Positions 8,382-16,668 of a stretch of DNA of 64,000 nucleotides are shown in pieces. Both the position numbers and the translations under genes were made by a program. The stretch's first letter is position 1. Each line of letters begins with the position of its first letter. The notes below the pieces were generated by a model. The model did no database searches and was not told where the DNA came from. It saw only the letters and a list, made by a program, of their open reading frames with translations. The DNA comes from CAVYBY01 sp963766935 (GTDB taxonomy: Bacteria; Actinomycetota; UBA4738; HRBIN12): NCBI GenBank assembly GCA_963766935.1, contig CAVYBY010000008.1:124001-188000 (forward strand), written 5' to 3'.

Positions 8382-10226
8382 GTGCGGTTCCAGGCGCGCC
8401 AGGTCGGCCCCGAATGGTTCGACGACAACGTCCCCTGCACGCGCGCCTGCCCCGTCCTGACGAACGCCGGCCGCTACGTCGCCGCGATCGCTGCGGGCGA
8501 CGACGAGCTCGCGTACAAGATCGCCCGCCTTCCCAACCCCTTTGCCTCGATCTGCGGCCGCGTCTGCGCCGCCCCGTGCGAGAGCGCGTGCCGCCGGGGT
8601 GTGATCGACGAGCCCATCGCGATCCGAGCGCTGAAGCGGTACGCGACCGAGCGCTTCGGGGTGGAGAGCCCGCTCGGAGACCAGATCGCCCGTACCATCA
8701 CGCCGATCGGGCCTCCCCGGGGTGAGCGCGTCGCGATCGTCGGCGCCGGACCCGCGGGCTTGGCCTGTGCTCATGACCTCGCCTCGTTTGGATACCACCC
8801 GGTCGTCTTCGAAGGCCAGGAGAAACCCGGCGGGATGATGGTCCTCGGCATCCCTCCCTACCGCCTGCGCCGCGACCTGCTGGATGCCGAGATGAAGGCG
8901 ATCTTCGACATGGGCGTGGAGCTCCGCACGAACCATCGGCTGGGCCGGGACTTCTCGCTCTCCTCGTTGAAGGAGGAGGGATTCGAAGCAGTGTTCCTGG
9001 GTGTCGGGGCGATGCGGAGCCGCGAGCTCCAGATCCCCGGCGTGGATCTCGACGGCGTGCTGCGCGCCGTGGACTTCCTCCTGAACGCCAACCTCGGCTA
9101 CCGCGTGGATCTCGGCGACGACGTGTTGGTGATCGGCGGAGGAAACGTCGCGCTGGACGCCGCGAGGACTGCGCTCCGAGACCTCAGTGCCGGCCGGTCT
9201 CCGACCCGCGAGGCCGACGTGAAGGAGCCGGAGGCGATCGAGGCGGCGGCCACGGCCGCGTTCGACGTGGCTCGCGTGGCCAAGCGGATGGGCGCCCGGC
9301 GGGTTCGCGTGGTCTCGCTCGAAAGCCGGGAGGAGATGCCGGCGCACGGGTTCGAGATCGAGGAGGCCGAGGTCGAGGGCGTCGAGATGCTCCATCGGCT
9401 CGGCCCCAAGTCGATCGTCGGTACGGATCACGTCGAGGCGCTCGAAACGCTCGACGTCGCCCGCGTCTTCGACGAGCAGGGACGGTTCGACCCCAGCTTC
9501 GAGACCGGCACCGAGCAGTTGATCGCGTGTGACTCGGTGATCCTTGCGATCGGCCAGGCGCCCGATCTCTCGTGGCTGGAGCCGGGCGACGGCATCGAGG
9601 TCAGCGCGCGCGGGACCATCAACGTGGACCGCGACACCCTCGCGACCAGCGCCTCGGGAATCTACGCGGGCGGCGATGTCGCCTTCGGCCCGCGAAACCT
9701 GATCGACGCGATTGCGGACGGGCGGCGAGCCGCCGCGACGATCCACCAACAGCTCACCGGCGAGGAAGCGCCGCGGCCGTCGCTCGCGTCCCGGCGGATG
9801 ATCCCGCTCACCGTCGTTCGTCGCGAGCCCGACTACACGGGACTTGCTCGCGTCCCGGTGCCCGCCGAGCCGACGGAGCGTCGAGTGGGATCACCCGAGA
9901 TCGAACTGGGGTACACGCCCGAGCAGGCGCGCCAAGAGGCGTCCCGCTGCCTCGAGTGCTTCCTCAACATCACGCTCGAGCCCGATCTCTGCATCCTTTG
10001 CCGGGCGTGCGTCGACATCTGCCCCGAGAACTGCATCAGCATCCTGCCCGCCGAAGAGATCGACGGCATCGAAGCGCCCTACCCCTCCAGCGCGCTGATT
10101 CTGCAAGAGGAGCGCTGCATCCGCTGTGCCCTCTGCGTCGACCGCTGCCCGCCCCACGCGCTGAAGATCGAGGGCTGGTCCGAGGCATCAACCGCACCGA
10201 TCGCGCTCGACCTGATCCACGTCTGA
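8382..10226 (+). CDS. GltD-like FAD/NAD(P) oxidoreductase with C-terminal 2x[4Fe-4S] ferredoxin domain
   Basis: 614 residues from a GTG one base after the previous stop. Residues 15-75 form the N-terminal iron-sulfur domain of the glutamate synthase beta family (CTRACPV, CGRVCAAPCESACRRG). FAD binds at VGAGPAGLACAHDL and NAD(P) at VIGGGNVALDAARTA; the second FAD region is SGIYAGGDVAFGPRN. The C-terminus adds two ferredoxin clusters: CILCRACVDICPENC and CIRCALCVDRCPPHA. There is no glutamate synthase alpha gene nearby. Its place directly before cytochrome b suggests it passes electrons between NAD(P)H and the quinone/bc complex. That role is an inference. Confidence 0.85.
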   Translation: MRFQARQVGPEWFDDNVPCTRACPVLTNAGRYVAAIAAGDDELAYKIARLPNPFASICGRVCAAPCESACRRGVIDEPIAIRALKRYATERFGVESPLGDQIARTITPIGPPRGERVAIVGAGPAGLACAHDLASFGYHPVVFEGQEKPGGMMVLGIPPYRLRRDLLDAEMKAIFDMGVELRTNHRLGRDFSLSSLKEEGFEAVFLGVGAMRSRELQIPGVDLDGVLRAVDFLLNANLGYRVDLGDDVLVIGGGNVALDAARTALRDLSAGRSPTREADVKEPEAIEAAATAAFDVARVAKRMGARRVRVVSLESREEMPAHGFEIEEAEVEGVEMLHRLGPKSIVGTDHVEALETLDVARVFDEQGRFDPSFETGTEQLIACDSVILAIGQAPDLSWLEPGDGIEVSARGTINVDRDTLATSASGIYAGGDVAFGPRNLIDAIADGRRAAATIHQQLTGEEAPRPSLASRRMIPLTVVRREPDYTGLARVPVPAEPTERRVGSPEIELGYTPEQARQEASRCLECFLNITLEPDLCILCRACVDICPENCISILPAEEIDGIEAPYPSSALILQEERCIRCALCVDRCPPHALKIEGWSEASTAPIALDLIHV

Positions 10227-10239
10227 GGAGGAAGACGCG

Positions 10240-11090
10240 ATGTCGAACGGGAGGAAGGTCCGCGACTCGGGTCTTTATCGGGCCGTGTTCCACCCCGGGG
10301 ACGCCTTCAAACAGAGCGAGGCATACCGATCGGCGATCCGGCACCCGAGTTCGTCCACCGCCCGCGGCCGATCGATGCAGTCGTTTCAGAACTTCTTCCT
10401 CCACGTCTATCCGGTGAAGGTGTCGCGCGACGTCCTCAAGACCCGGACGACGCTGCGGCTCGGGTTCATCGCGACCGTCCTGTTCGCGATCCTGTTCATC
10501 TCCGGCATGTACCTGATGTTCTTCTACCGGCCGTCCGTGCCGGATGCGTTCTTCAACATGCACACGCTTGCCACCAGCGTGGCGTTCGGGCAGTTCGTCC
10601 GGAACATCCATCGCTGGTCCGCGCACCTCATGGTGGTAGTCGTCTTCATCCACCTGATGCGGGTCTTCTACACCGGCGCGTACCGGGCGCCCCGCCAGTT
10701 CAACTGGGTCGTCGGCGTGAGCCTGCTCCTGCTGACGCTGCTGATGTCGTTCACGGGATATCTGCTCCCGTGGGACCAGCTGGCGTACTGGGCCATCACG
10801 GTCGGGACCAACATCGCGGGCTACGTGCCGCTGCTCGGCACGCACGTGCACACGATCCTGCTGGGCGGCACCGATGTGACCGGGGACAACACTCCTGCGC
10901 TTCTACGTCCTGCACATCTACCTGATCCCGGGGCTGATGGTGCTGGGGCTCGGCGATCCACATCTGGCGCGTGCGAAAGGACGGGTTCGCGGTCGACGAC
11001 CGGCGCAAGGAGGCGCGCGGCCGCATCGGCACCGGGGAGGTCGCCGTTGCGAGCGTCGCGGCCGGTGAGGAGACGGCCGATGGCGAGTGA
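10240..11090 (+). CDS. Cytochrome b N-terminal (heme-binding) subunit, frameshifted
   Basis: Heme-binding cytochrome b/b6 part of a quinol-oxidising bc complex. Residues 65-230 show four membrane helices with the paired histidines RNIHRWSAHLMVVVVFIHLMR, the FTGYLLPWDQLAYWA quinone-site block, and the later HVH and VLHIYLIPG histidines. Two one-base indels near 10893 and 10960 break the frame. The tail then resumes as IHIWRVRKDGFAVDDRRKEA and ends at 11090. The b/b6-type split is completed by the next gene, which overlaps at ATGGCGAGTGA. The indels sit at the left end of an error-rich patch. Confidence 0.85.
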
Positions 11091-11586
11091 CCAGGAACCT
11101 CGCTACCGCCTCCTCGGCATCGTCCCCCGTGAGGTGGAGCAGAAGGACGAGCAGGAGCCCGACGATTCGGTCTTCGCCTGGCCGCATTTCCTCGTCCGCC
11201 ACGTCGTGGTCGCCGGAGCGACGATCGCGATCGTCTTCGTGCTGGCCATCTTGTTCGACGCTCCCCTGAAGGACATCGCGAACCCGGCACAGACGCCGCC
11301 GGTCGCGAAGGCTCCCTGGTACTTCGCCGGCCTTCAAGAGCTCTTGGCCCACTTCTCAGCCGATGGTCGCGGGCGTGCTCGCACCGGGCGCCGCGGTGGC
11401 CTTCCTGGTGATCTTCCCTATCTGGACCGCGGCACGGGCTGGAGGGCGCGCGACCGCAAGCCGGTCGTCGTCCTGTTCACGGTGCTCGCGCTGGCCGCCC
11501 TCGTGCTCACCGTCATCGGGGCCTGCTTCCGGGGTCCGGAGTGGTCGTGGGTATGGCCTTGGCACCATCTCTACGTGGAGCTTTGA
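11080..11586 (+). CDS. Cytochrome b C-terminal (subunit IV-like) protein, frameshifted
   Basis: Starts at the ATG overlapping the previous stop. The reading MASDQEPRYRLLGIVPREVE leads to a membrane helix (VVVAGATIAIVFVLAILF). The conserved PetD-like segment follows: ANPAQTPPVAKAPWYFAGLQELLAHFSP. Two more helices follow (GVLAPGAAVAFLVIFP; VVVLFTVLALAALVLTVIG). Two one-base indels, near 11358 and 11415, shift frame and shift it back. It forms the quinol-binding C-terminal half of the split cytochrome b. Confidence 0.82.
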   Translation: MASDQEPRYRLLGIVPREVEQKDEQEPDDSVFAWPHFLVRHVVVAGATIAIVFVLAILFDAPLKDIANPAQTPPVAKAPWYFAGLQELLAHFSADGRGRARTGRRGGLPGDLPYLDRGTGWRARDRKPVVVLFTVLALAALVLTVIGACFRGPEWSWVWPWHHLYVEL

Positions 11587-11587
11587 C

Positions 11588-12092
11588 ATGACAAACGACG
11601 AGCACGACGAGCACGACGCGCCGGCCGAGGCGGACGAAAGGGCCTGGTCCTTCGGCGCGAGTTCCTGAACGGCAGCTGGAAGGTGCTGGGCGCGGCCCTG
11701 GTCATCGAGGCAGGGTGGACGAGCTACGACCTTCTGAACCCGAAGCCGCCGGGCGGCTTCGGCGGCGTGGTCGACGCGGGCCGGTCGAGGACTTCCTCCA
11801 GGAAGGAACCGTGAAGTACTTCCTCGACGGTCGCTTCTACGTCACGCAGTACCAGGGCGGCCTGCGGGCCCTGTACCAGAAGTGCCCGCACCTGGGCTGC
11901 CGCGTGCCCTACTGCGACTCGTCCCGGCGGTTCGAATGCCCCTGCCACGGGAGCGTCTACAACGTGATCGGTGAGTACATCCAGGGCCCGGCGCCGCGCG
12001 GGATGGACCGGTTCCCGATCGAGATCCGCGACGACGGCACGTGTACGTGGACACTCCTCGACGGTCGAGAGGGCCCGGCGCCGGGATCCTGA
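11588..12092 (+). CDS. Rieske [2Fe-2S] subunit of the bc complex, frameshifted
   Basis: The rebuilt product has an acidic N-terminus (MTNDEHDEHDAPAEADE), a membrane anchor (LNGSWKVLGAALVIEAG) and a Rieske domain. The cluster-binding motifs are intact: CPHLGCRVPYC and CPCHGS. One-base indels near 11640 and 11783 disrupt the frame. The cluster moves electrons from quinol to a cytochrome c or copper carrier. The 99 bases after 12092 stay open in another frame (GPSHGGGPVLRGGG to SIEPAPVKEA), so the true C-terminus may extend to about 12192 if another indel is corrected. Confidence 0.82.
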
Positions 12093-12191
12093 CCGGGCCT
12101 TCGCACGGCGGAGGGCCCGTCCTGCGTGGCGGAGGGAACCGGCGGGGCGACCCCGGGTCCATCGAGCCGGCACCCGTCAAGGAGGCGGCTG

Positions 12192-12653
12192 ATGCCCGAG
12201 ACGCCGCTCGAGAGCCCGGCGGACGTCGCGGCGACCCGCCGCTGGCAGCGGGCCGGGGCGCTCGTCTCTTCATGCTGGTGCTCGCCTTCCCGCTCTACCG
12301 GGCCACCGAGGGCACCCGGCGGGACAGGCGCACTCGCCGTCGGAGAACCAGCGCCCTGGTGGCCGGGGGCCGTCAGTCTGTGGGGGCTGAACTGCGCCTC
12401 CTGCCACGGCTCAAGGGAGAAGGGGTGGACGCTCCGGCGCTCAACTCCAGGCAGTTCCTGACCGGGGTCACCGACGAGCAGATGCGCGGATCATCGCCGG
12501 CGGGTGCCGGGGACCGCGATGCCGGCCTGGCTGAACGAGTACGGCGGACCCCTCACCGACCAGGAGATCCAGGAGACCGTCGCGTACCTGCGCTCGCTCG
12601 AGCCGAACGCGCCAAGCGGCCCGACTGGCGAACCGATCGGGAGCCCACCATGA
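12192..12653 (+). CDS. Membrane-anchored monoheme cytochrome c, frameshifted
   Basis: An AAGGAGG ribosome site precedes the ATG at 12192. The rebuilt product has a short N-terminus (MPETPLESPADVAATRRWQR), a membrane anchor (LFMLVLAFPLYRATEG), the c-type heme site CASCHG (near 12400), and the distal Met region GVPGTAMPAWLNEYGGPL. It ends VAYLRSLEPNAPSGPTG. At least four one-base indels scatter these pieces over the three frames. It is the expected electron carrier after the Rieske protein. Its TGA overlaps the ATG of the blue-copper gene. Confidence 0.75.
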
Positions 12654-14721
12654 GCACGAAGCGGCGCCGGGCGACGCTCGGTCCGGGCGGCCATCGTCGC
12701 GCTGCTCGGCGCGCTGACCCGGTCGCGTGCAGGCAGGCGGCGCCCCCACCGACCGCGCACGTGGCGCACATCGCCCAACTACCGGCGCGGCGGCGGAGCA
12801 CGACGTGGCAGCCTCAGGGCTACGCCTGAGCGCCGAACGTGATCGTCGCACCTCGTCGAGACGACCCCACCGACATGTCATCCACCTGTCCTCGGCCGTA
12901 TGCCCCCCAGGGCCGGGTCAGCTTCGCGTCGTCACAACACCGGGACGAAGACCCACGAGTTCGTGGTCCTTAAGACCGAACCCCGGCCGCGGGACTTCCC
13001 CATCGTGGGCCTTCGAGGGGGAGGCCAACCGGATCGACGAGGAGGCCAAGGGGGTCCTGAACGTCGGGGAGACCGGGGACATGGAGGCTGGGACGCGCCA
13101 AGGATCTCATGATCGACCTCGCTCCGGGGCACTACGCGGTGGTGTGCAACCTCCCCGGGCCACTACGCCATGGGCATGCACCAGGACTTCTGGGTCACGC
13201 CCGGACCAGGAGCCACCCGGTGACGGTGGCGCTCGGGGAGCGAGCCCCACCGACATGTCGATCACCTGTCGCGGCCTATGCGCCCAGGGCCGGGTGAGCT
13301 TCCTCGTCACAACGCCGGGACGAAGACCCACGAGTTCGTGGTCCTTGCCACCGAACCAGGCCGCGGCGACCTGCCGGTCGTGAGCTTCGAGGGCGAGGCC
13401 AACCGGATCGACGAGGAGGCCAAGGGGGTCCTGAACGTCGGGGAGACCGGCGACATGGACGTCGGGACGCGGAGCAAGGATGCTCACGATCGACCTCGCT
13501 CCGGGGCACTACAGCGTCGTGTGCAACCTCCCCGGGCCACTACGCCCTGGGATGCGCCAGGACTTCTGGGTCACCCTGCCCGGAGCCGCCCCGGTACGGG
13601 AGCGCTCGTCGAGACGAGCCCCACCGACATGTCGATCCACCTGTCGCAGCCGTTTGCGCCCAAGGGCCGGGTGAGCTTCCTCGTCACAACGCCGGGACGA
13701 TGACCCACGAGTTCGTGGTCCTTGAGACCGAACCAGGCCGCGGCGACCTGCCGGTCGTGGGCTTTGAGGGCGAGGCCAACCGGATCGACGAGGAGGCCAA
13801 GGGGGTCCTGAACGTCGGGGAGACCGGCGACATGGAGGTGGGCGCGGTGCAAGGATGCTCACGATCGACCTCGCTCCGGGGCACTACATCGTCGTGTGCA
13901 ACCTCCCGGGCCACTACGCCGCTGGGATGCGCCAGGACTTCTGGGTCACCCCGCCAGGAGCCACCCCGGTCACGGGATCGCTCGTCGATGCGAGCCCCAC
14001 GGACATGTCGATCACGCTGTCGCAGCCGTTTGCGCCCAAGGGCCGGGTGAGCTTCCTCGTCACGAACGCCGGCACGATGACCCACGAGTTCGTGGTCCTT
14101 GCCACCGACCAGGCCGCGGCGAGCCTGCCGGTCGTGAGCTTTGAGGGCGAGGCCAACCGGATCGACGAGGAGGCCAAGGGGGTCCTGAACGTCGGGGAGA
14201 CCGGCGACATGGACGTGGGCGCGGTGCAGATGCTCACGATCGACCTCGCTCCGGGGCACTACATCGTCGTGTGCAACCTCCCGGGCCACTACGCCGCCGG
14301 GATGCGCCAGGACTTCTGGGTCACCCCGCCAGGAGCCACCCCGGTCACGGGATCGCTCGTCGATGCGAGCCCCACGGACATGTCGATCACGCTGTCGCAG
14401 CCGTTTGCGCCCAAGGGCCGGGTGAGCTTCCTCGTCACGAACGCCGGCACGATGACCCACGAGTTCGTGGTCCTTGCCACCGACCAGGCCGCGGCGAGCC
14501 TGCCGGTCGTGAGCTTTGAGGGCGAGGCCAACCGGATCGACGAGGAGGCCAAGGGGGTCCTGAACGTCGGGGAGACCGGCGACATGGACGTGGGCGCGGT
14601 GCAGATGCTCACGATCGACCTCGCTCCGGGGCACTACATCGTCGTGTGCAACCTCCCGGGCCACTACGCCGCCGGGATGCGCCAGGACTTCTGGGTCACC
14701 CCGCCGGGTTCGACCCGCTGA
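12650..14721 (+). CDS. Protein of five tandem sulfocyanin-like cupredoxin (type 1 copper) domains, frameshifted in its first part
   Basis: The start MSTKRRRATLG leads into a signal/lipoprotein-like region (a cysteine in VACRQA) and then five repeats of about 125 residues. Each repeat has all four type 1 copper ligands: His in THEFVVL, then Cys-x4-His-x4-Met in VVCNLPGHYAAGM or close variants. The fold resembles sulfocyanin/plastocyanin. Coupled to Rieske, cytochrome b and cytochrome c genes, it is probably the extracytoplasmic electron acceptor, able to hold up to five coppers. Repeats 4 and 5 are identical at DNA level until the last ~30 bases. Repeats 1-3 carry several indels. The 3' end overlaps a convergent gene by 26 bases. 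Confidence 0.8.
12872..14719 (+). repeat. Five ~375-bp direct tandem repeats encoding cupredoxin domains
   Basis: Counting from the GACATGTC element, units start at 12872, 13252, 13626, 14002 and 14377. Spacings are 380, 374, 376 and 375 bases; the last unit is cut after about 343. The intact spacing of 375 equals 125 codons. Units 4 and 5 are identical in every base I compared until the divergence at the end. Earlier units differ by substitutions that change residues (for example GHYAMGMHQD against GHYAAGMRQD) as well as by indels. Confidence 0.92.
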
Positions 14722-15658
14722 CGGCCTTGCCGAGCGTGCTCCCGAGCAGCACGCCGTTTGCGATGTAGGTGCCGGTCGGGCCCGAGGGGAGGATGTCCCA
14801 GGTGCTGCCGGCATATGGGACCAGGGCAGCGCTTCGCACCACGCCGCCGTCGTATCGATCTCCGGGTTCGAGCGCGCCGACGGGGCCGGCGTCCGCGGTC
14901 GGGTGGCCGGGTGAGACGGTGACCGCCCGGCCGTCGTCGAAGGTCAGCTCGACGACCACGTGTCCGAGCGGAACCTCTGTATGGCCGGTCTCGAGAACGA
15001 CGCCCGCGATCCTGCGTCCGGCAGCGTCCGTGGTCCACACGGCCATCCCGACGCGCAGATCCTCAACCGGGACCTCACCGGCCGGTGTGGCGATGCGGGT
15101 CCCGGCGGCCAGGCAGATCGGGCAGTTCGGCTTGCTCGCCGGCTCGCGATGTCGGGTGTCGACCTCCCCCGACGCGCTCACCGAACCGGTGAGACGCGAT
15201 ACGCCCGTCTCCGAGCCTTCGCTCGGGACGAGGAGGTCGAACGAGTATCCGGAACCCGCGAGTTGCAGCTCGATCGCCTGCATCTGTTTGTAGTCCTCGT
15301 TGATGGCGATCAGCTCGGCGGGGGCGAACGGTCCGTCGGCCGGCAGTCCCTCATGTTCCAGGATGGCCCGGAAGGAGACCGGGTCGGCTTTGATCTCCGG
15401 CAAGCGCCGCTTTGCGCTGTCGAGGGCGCCGCCGTGAGCCACCGGATACACGTCGGGGTCGCAGTAGGCGAGACGGCCGCCCACCGCGTCGAGCACGGCC
15501 AGCTTCAGCGCCGAGAGGGAACGGGGTGCGCCGCTCGGACTCGGTGACTCGCCGGGAGTCGTGGGTCGGCAAGCGGTCCCGGCCAGGAGGAGGACCAGAA
15601 CGACGACCGACCACCGCGGTGCATCATCGTTCGACGTCGGGCACCCGGTAGCCGTCAC
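14696..15658 (-). CDS. Lipoprotein with C-terminal Hint (hedgehog/intein-type) domain
   Basis: 320 residues from a GTG. The signal peptide ends in a lipobox (LLLAGTAC), followed by a Pro/Ser linker. Residues 45-165 form an unrecognised domain. A Hint domain spans about 185-310: CLAAGTRIATPAGEVPVEDL begins with the nucleophile-type Cys, VTVSPGHPT resembles the TxxH block, and GTYIANGVLLGS closes the fold. No C-terminal His-Asn/extein junction is visible, so it is not a splicing intein. Bacterial Hint proteins of this kind may self-cleave. The last 26 bases overlap the copper protein gene tail to tail. Confidence 0.8.
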   Translation of the reverse strand: MTATGCPTSNDDAPRWSVVVLVLLLAGTACRPTTPGESPSPSGAPRSLSALKLAVLDAVGGRLAYCDPDVYPVAHGGALDSAKRRLPEIKADPVSFRAILEHEGLPADGPFAPAELIAINEDYKQMQAIELQLAGSGYSFDLLVPSEGSETGVSRLTGSVSASGEVDTRHREPASKPNCPICLAAGTRIATPAGEVPVEDLRVGMAVWTTDAAGRRIAGVVLETGHTEVPLGHVVVELTFDDGRAVTVSPGHPTADAGPVGALEPGDRYDGGVVRSAALVPYAGSTWDILPSGPTGTYIANGVLLGSTLGKAVSGSNPAG

Positions 15659-15723
15659 GAGTTGCGTGCACGACCCCTTTCACCGCCGTTGAGGGCGCAC
15701 ACACGCGCCGGGGCAGGACTTCG

Positions 15724-15813
15724 CGGAGGCGGCAGGATTTGAACCTGCGAGGGGTGGATTAGACCCCTAACCGCTTTCGAGGCGGTCCCGTTCGTCCGCT
15801 CCGGCACGCCTCC
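15724..15813 (-). tRNA. tRNA-Ser (anticodon CGA)
   Basis: A class II tRNA of 90 nt. The acceptor pairs GGAGGCG (15813-15807) with CGCCTCC (15731-15725). The anticodon loop CTCGAAA gives CGA, there is a long variable arm, and the T arm is GCAGGTTCAAATCCTGC. It sits just downstream of tadA on the same strand. Confidence 0.95.
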
Positions 15814-15826
15814 CGGGGCCGGGAGT

Positions 15827-16276
15827 CTAGCGGCGATCGCGGAAGAAGGCGCGGAGCAGGTCGCCGCACTCGTCCGCGAGCACCCCGCCGGTCACCTCGA
15901 CCGCGTGGTTGAGCCGCGGATCCTGCACGAGGTTGCCGAGCGAGCCGGCGAACCCGGCCTTGGGGTCGCCCGCCCCGAAGACGAGCCGGTCGACGCGGGC
16001 GAGCACCGCCGCGCCCGCGCACATCGCGCACGGCTCGAGCGTCACCACCAGCGTGCAGCCCTCCAGATGCCGGGAGGACACGGCTTCGGCCGCCGCCCGG
16101 AGCGCGAGGATCTCCGCGTGCGCGGTCGGGTCGCCGCGCCGTTCGCGCTCGTTGCCGGCCGTCGCGAGGATCTCTCCGTCCCGCTCGACCACCGCCCCGA
16201 TCGGGACGTCCGACCACTCGAGACAGCCGCGGGCGGCATCGAGCGCCAGCCGCACGAGGTCCTCGTCGCCCGGCAT
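15827..16276 (-). CDS. tadA: tRNA(adenosine(34)) deaminase
   Basis: 149 residues, normal length. It deaminates A34 of tRNA-Arg(ACG) to inosine; that tRNA is encoded at 30122. The zinc and catalytic motif HAEILAL (His, Glu) and the second zinc motif EPCAMCAGA are intact, as are the N-terminal ARGCLEWSDVPIGAVV and the C-terminal DECGDLLRAFFRDRR. It is read toward the tRNA-Ser gene, with a zincin gene immediately upstream. Confidence 0.95.
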   Translation of the reverse strand: MPGDEDLVRLALDAARGCLEWSDVPIGAVVERDGEILATAGNERERRGDPTAHAEILALRAAAEAVSSRHLEGCTLVVTLEPCAMCAGAAVLARVDRLVFGAGDPKAGFAGSLGNLVQDPRLNHAVEVTGGVLADECGDLLRAFFRDRR

Positions 16277-16288
16277 CTCGATCCGGCC

Positions 16289-16639
16289 CTAGTGGGCGCC
16301 GATCTCCCGAAGCCGGTCGTCGTCGATCCCGAGATGGTGGGCGATCTCGTGGTGAAGCGTCCGGGCGACCAGTGCCCGCAGGCGTTCGTCGTCCTCCCCC
16401 GCCTGGGCCTCGATGGTCGAGCGGAACAGCGTGATGCAATCGGGCATCGCTCCGGTGTAGCCGAAGACGCGCTGGGGCCTGGGAACTCCTTCATAGAGGC
16501 CCATCAATCCCGGGTTGTCGGGCGGCGGCTCGTCGGCCGCGACGATCTGGACGTTGTCGAGCTCGCGCTCGACCCAGTCGGGCAGCTCGTCGTACGCATC
16601 CTGGAGAAGCTGCTCGAACCGGTCCATCAGCACGGCCAT
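16289..16639 (-). CDS. Zincin-like metallopeptidase family protein (PF06262 type)
   Basis: 116 residues, matching the small minimal-zincin family. The N-terminus MDRFEQLLQDAYDELPDWV and the GLYEGVPRPQRV block are characteristic. The active site HHEIAHHLGIDDDRL supplies HExxH with a downstream Asp. The substrate is unknown. It lies 12 bases upstream of tadA on the same strand, and its start is divergent from pncB with 29 bases between. Confidence 0.88.
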   Translation of the reverse strand: MAVLMDRFEQLLQDAYDELPDWVERELDNVQIVAADEPPPDNPGLMGLYEGVPRPQRVFGYTGAMPDCITLFRSTIEAQAGEDDERLRALVARTLHHEIAHHLGIDDDRLREIGAH

Positions 16640-16655
16640 CGATCCAGCGTACCGG

Positions 16656-16661
16656 TAGCCT
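16656..16661 (+). promoter_or_regulatory. -10 box of pncB
   Basis: TAGCCT ends 7 bases before the pncB ATG at 16669, with no ribosome site between, so the transcript is probably leaderless. Confidence 0.45.
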
Positions 16662-16668
16662 GTTTCCG

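Noticed and set aside
12872..14719. Direct repeats considered as a CRISPR or satellite array
   Set aside because: The units are 375 bp, in frame, and encode complete copper-binding domains without spacers.
14696..15658. Hint domain read as a splicing intein
   Set aside because: There is no His-Asn plus Cys/Ser/Thr junction and no C-terminal extein.
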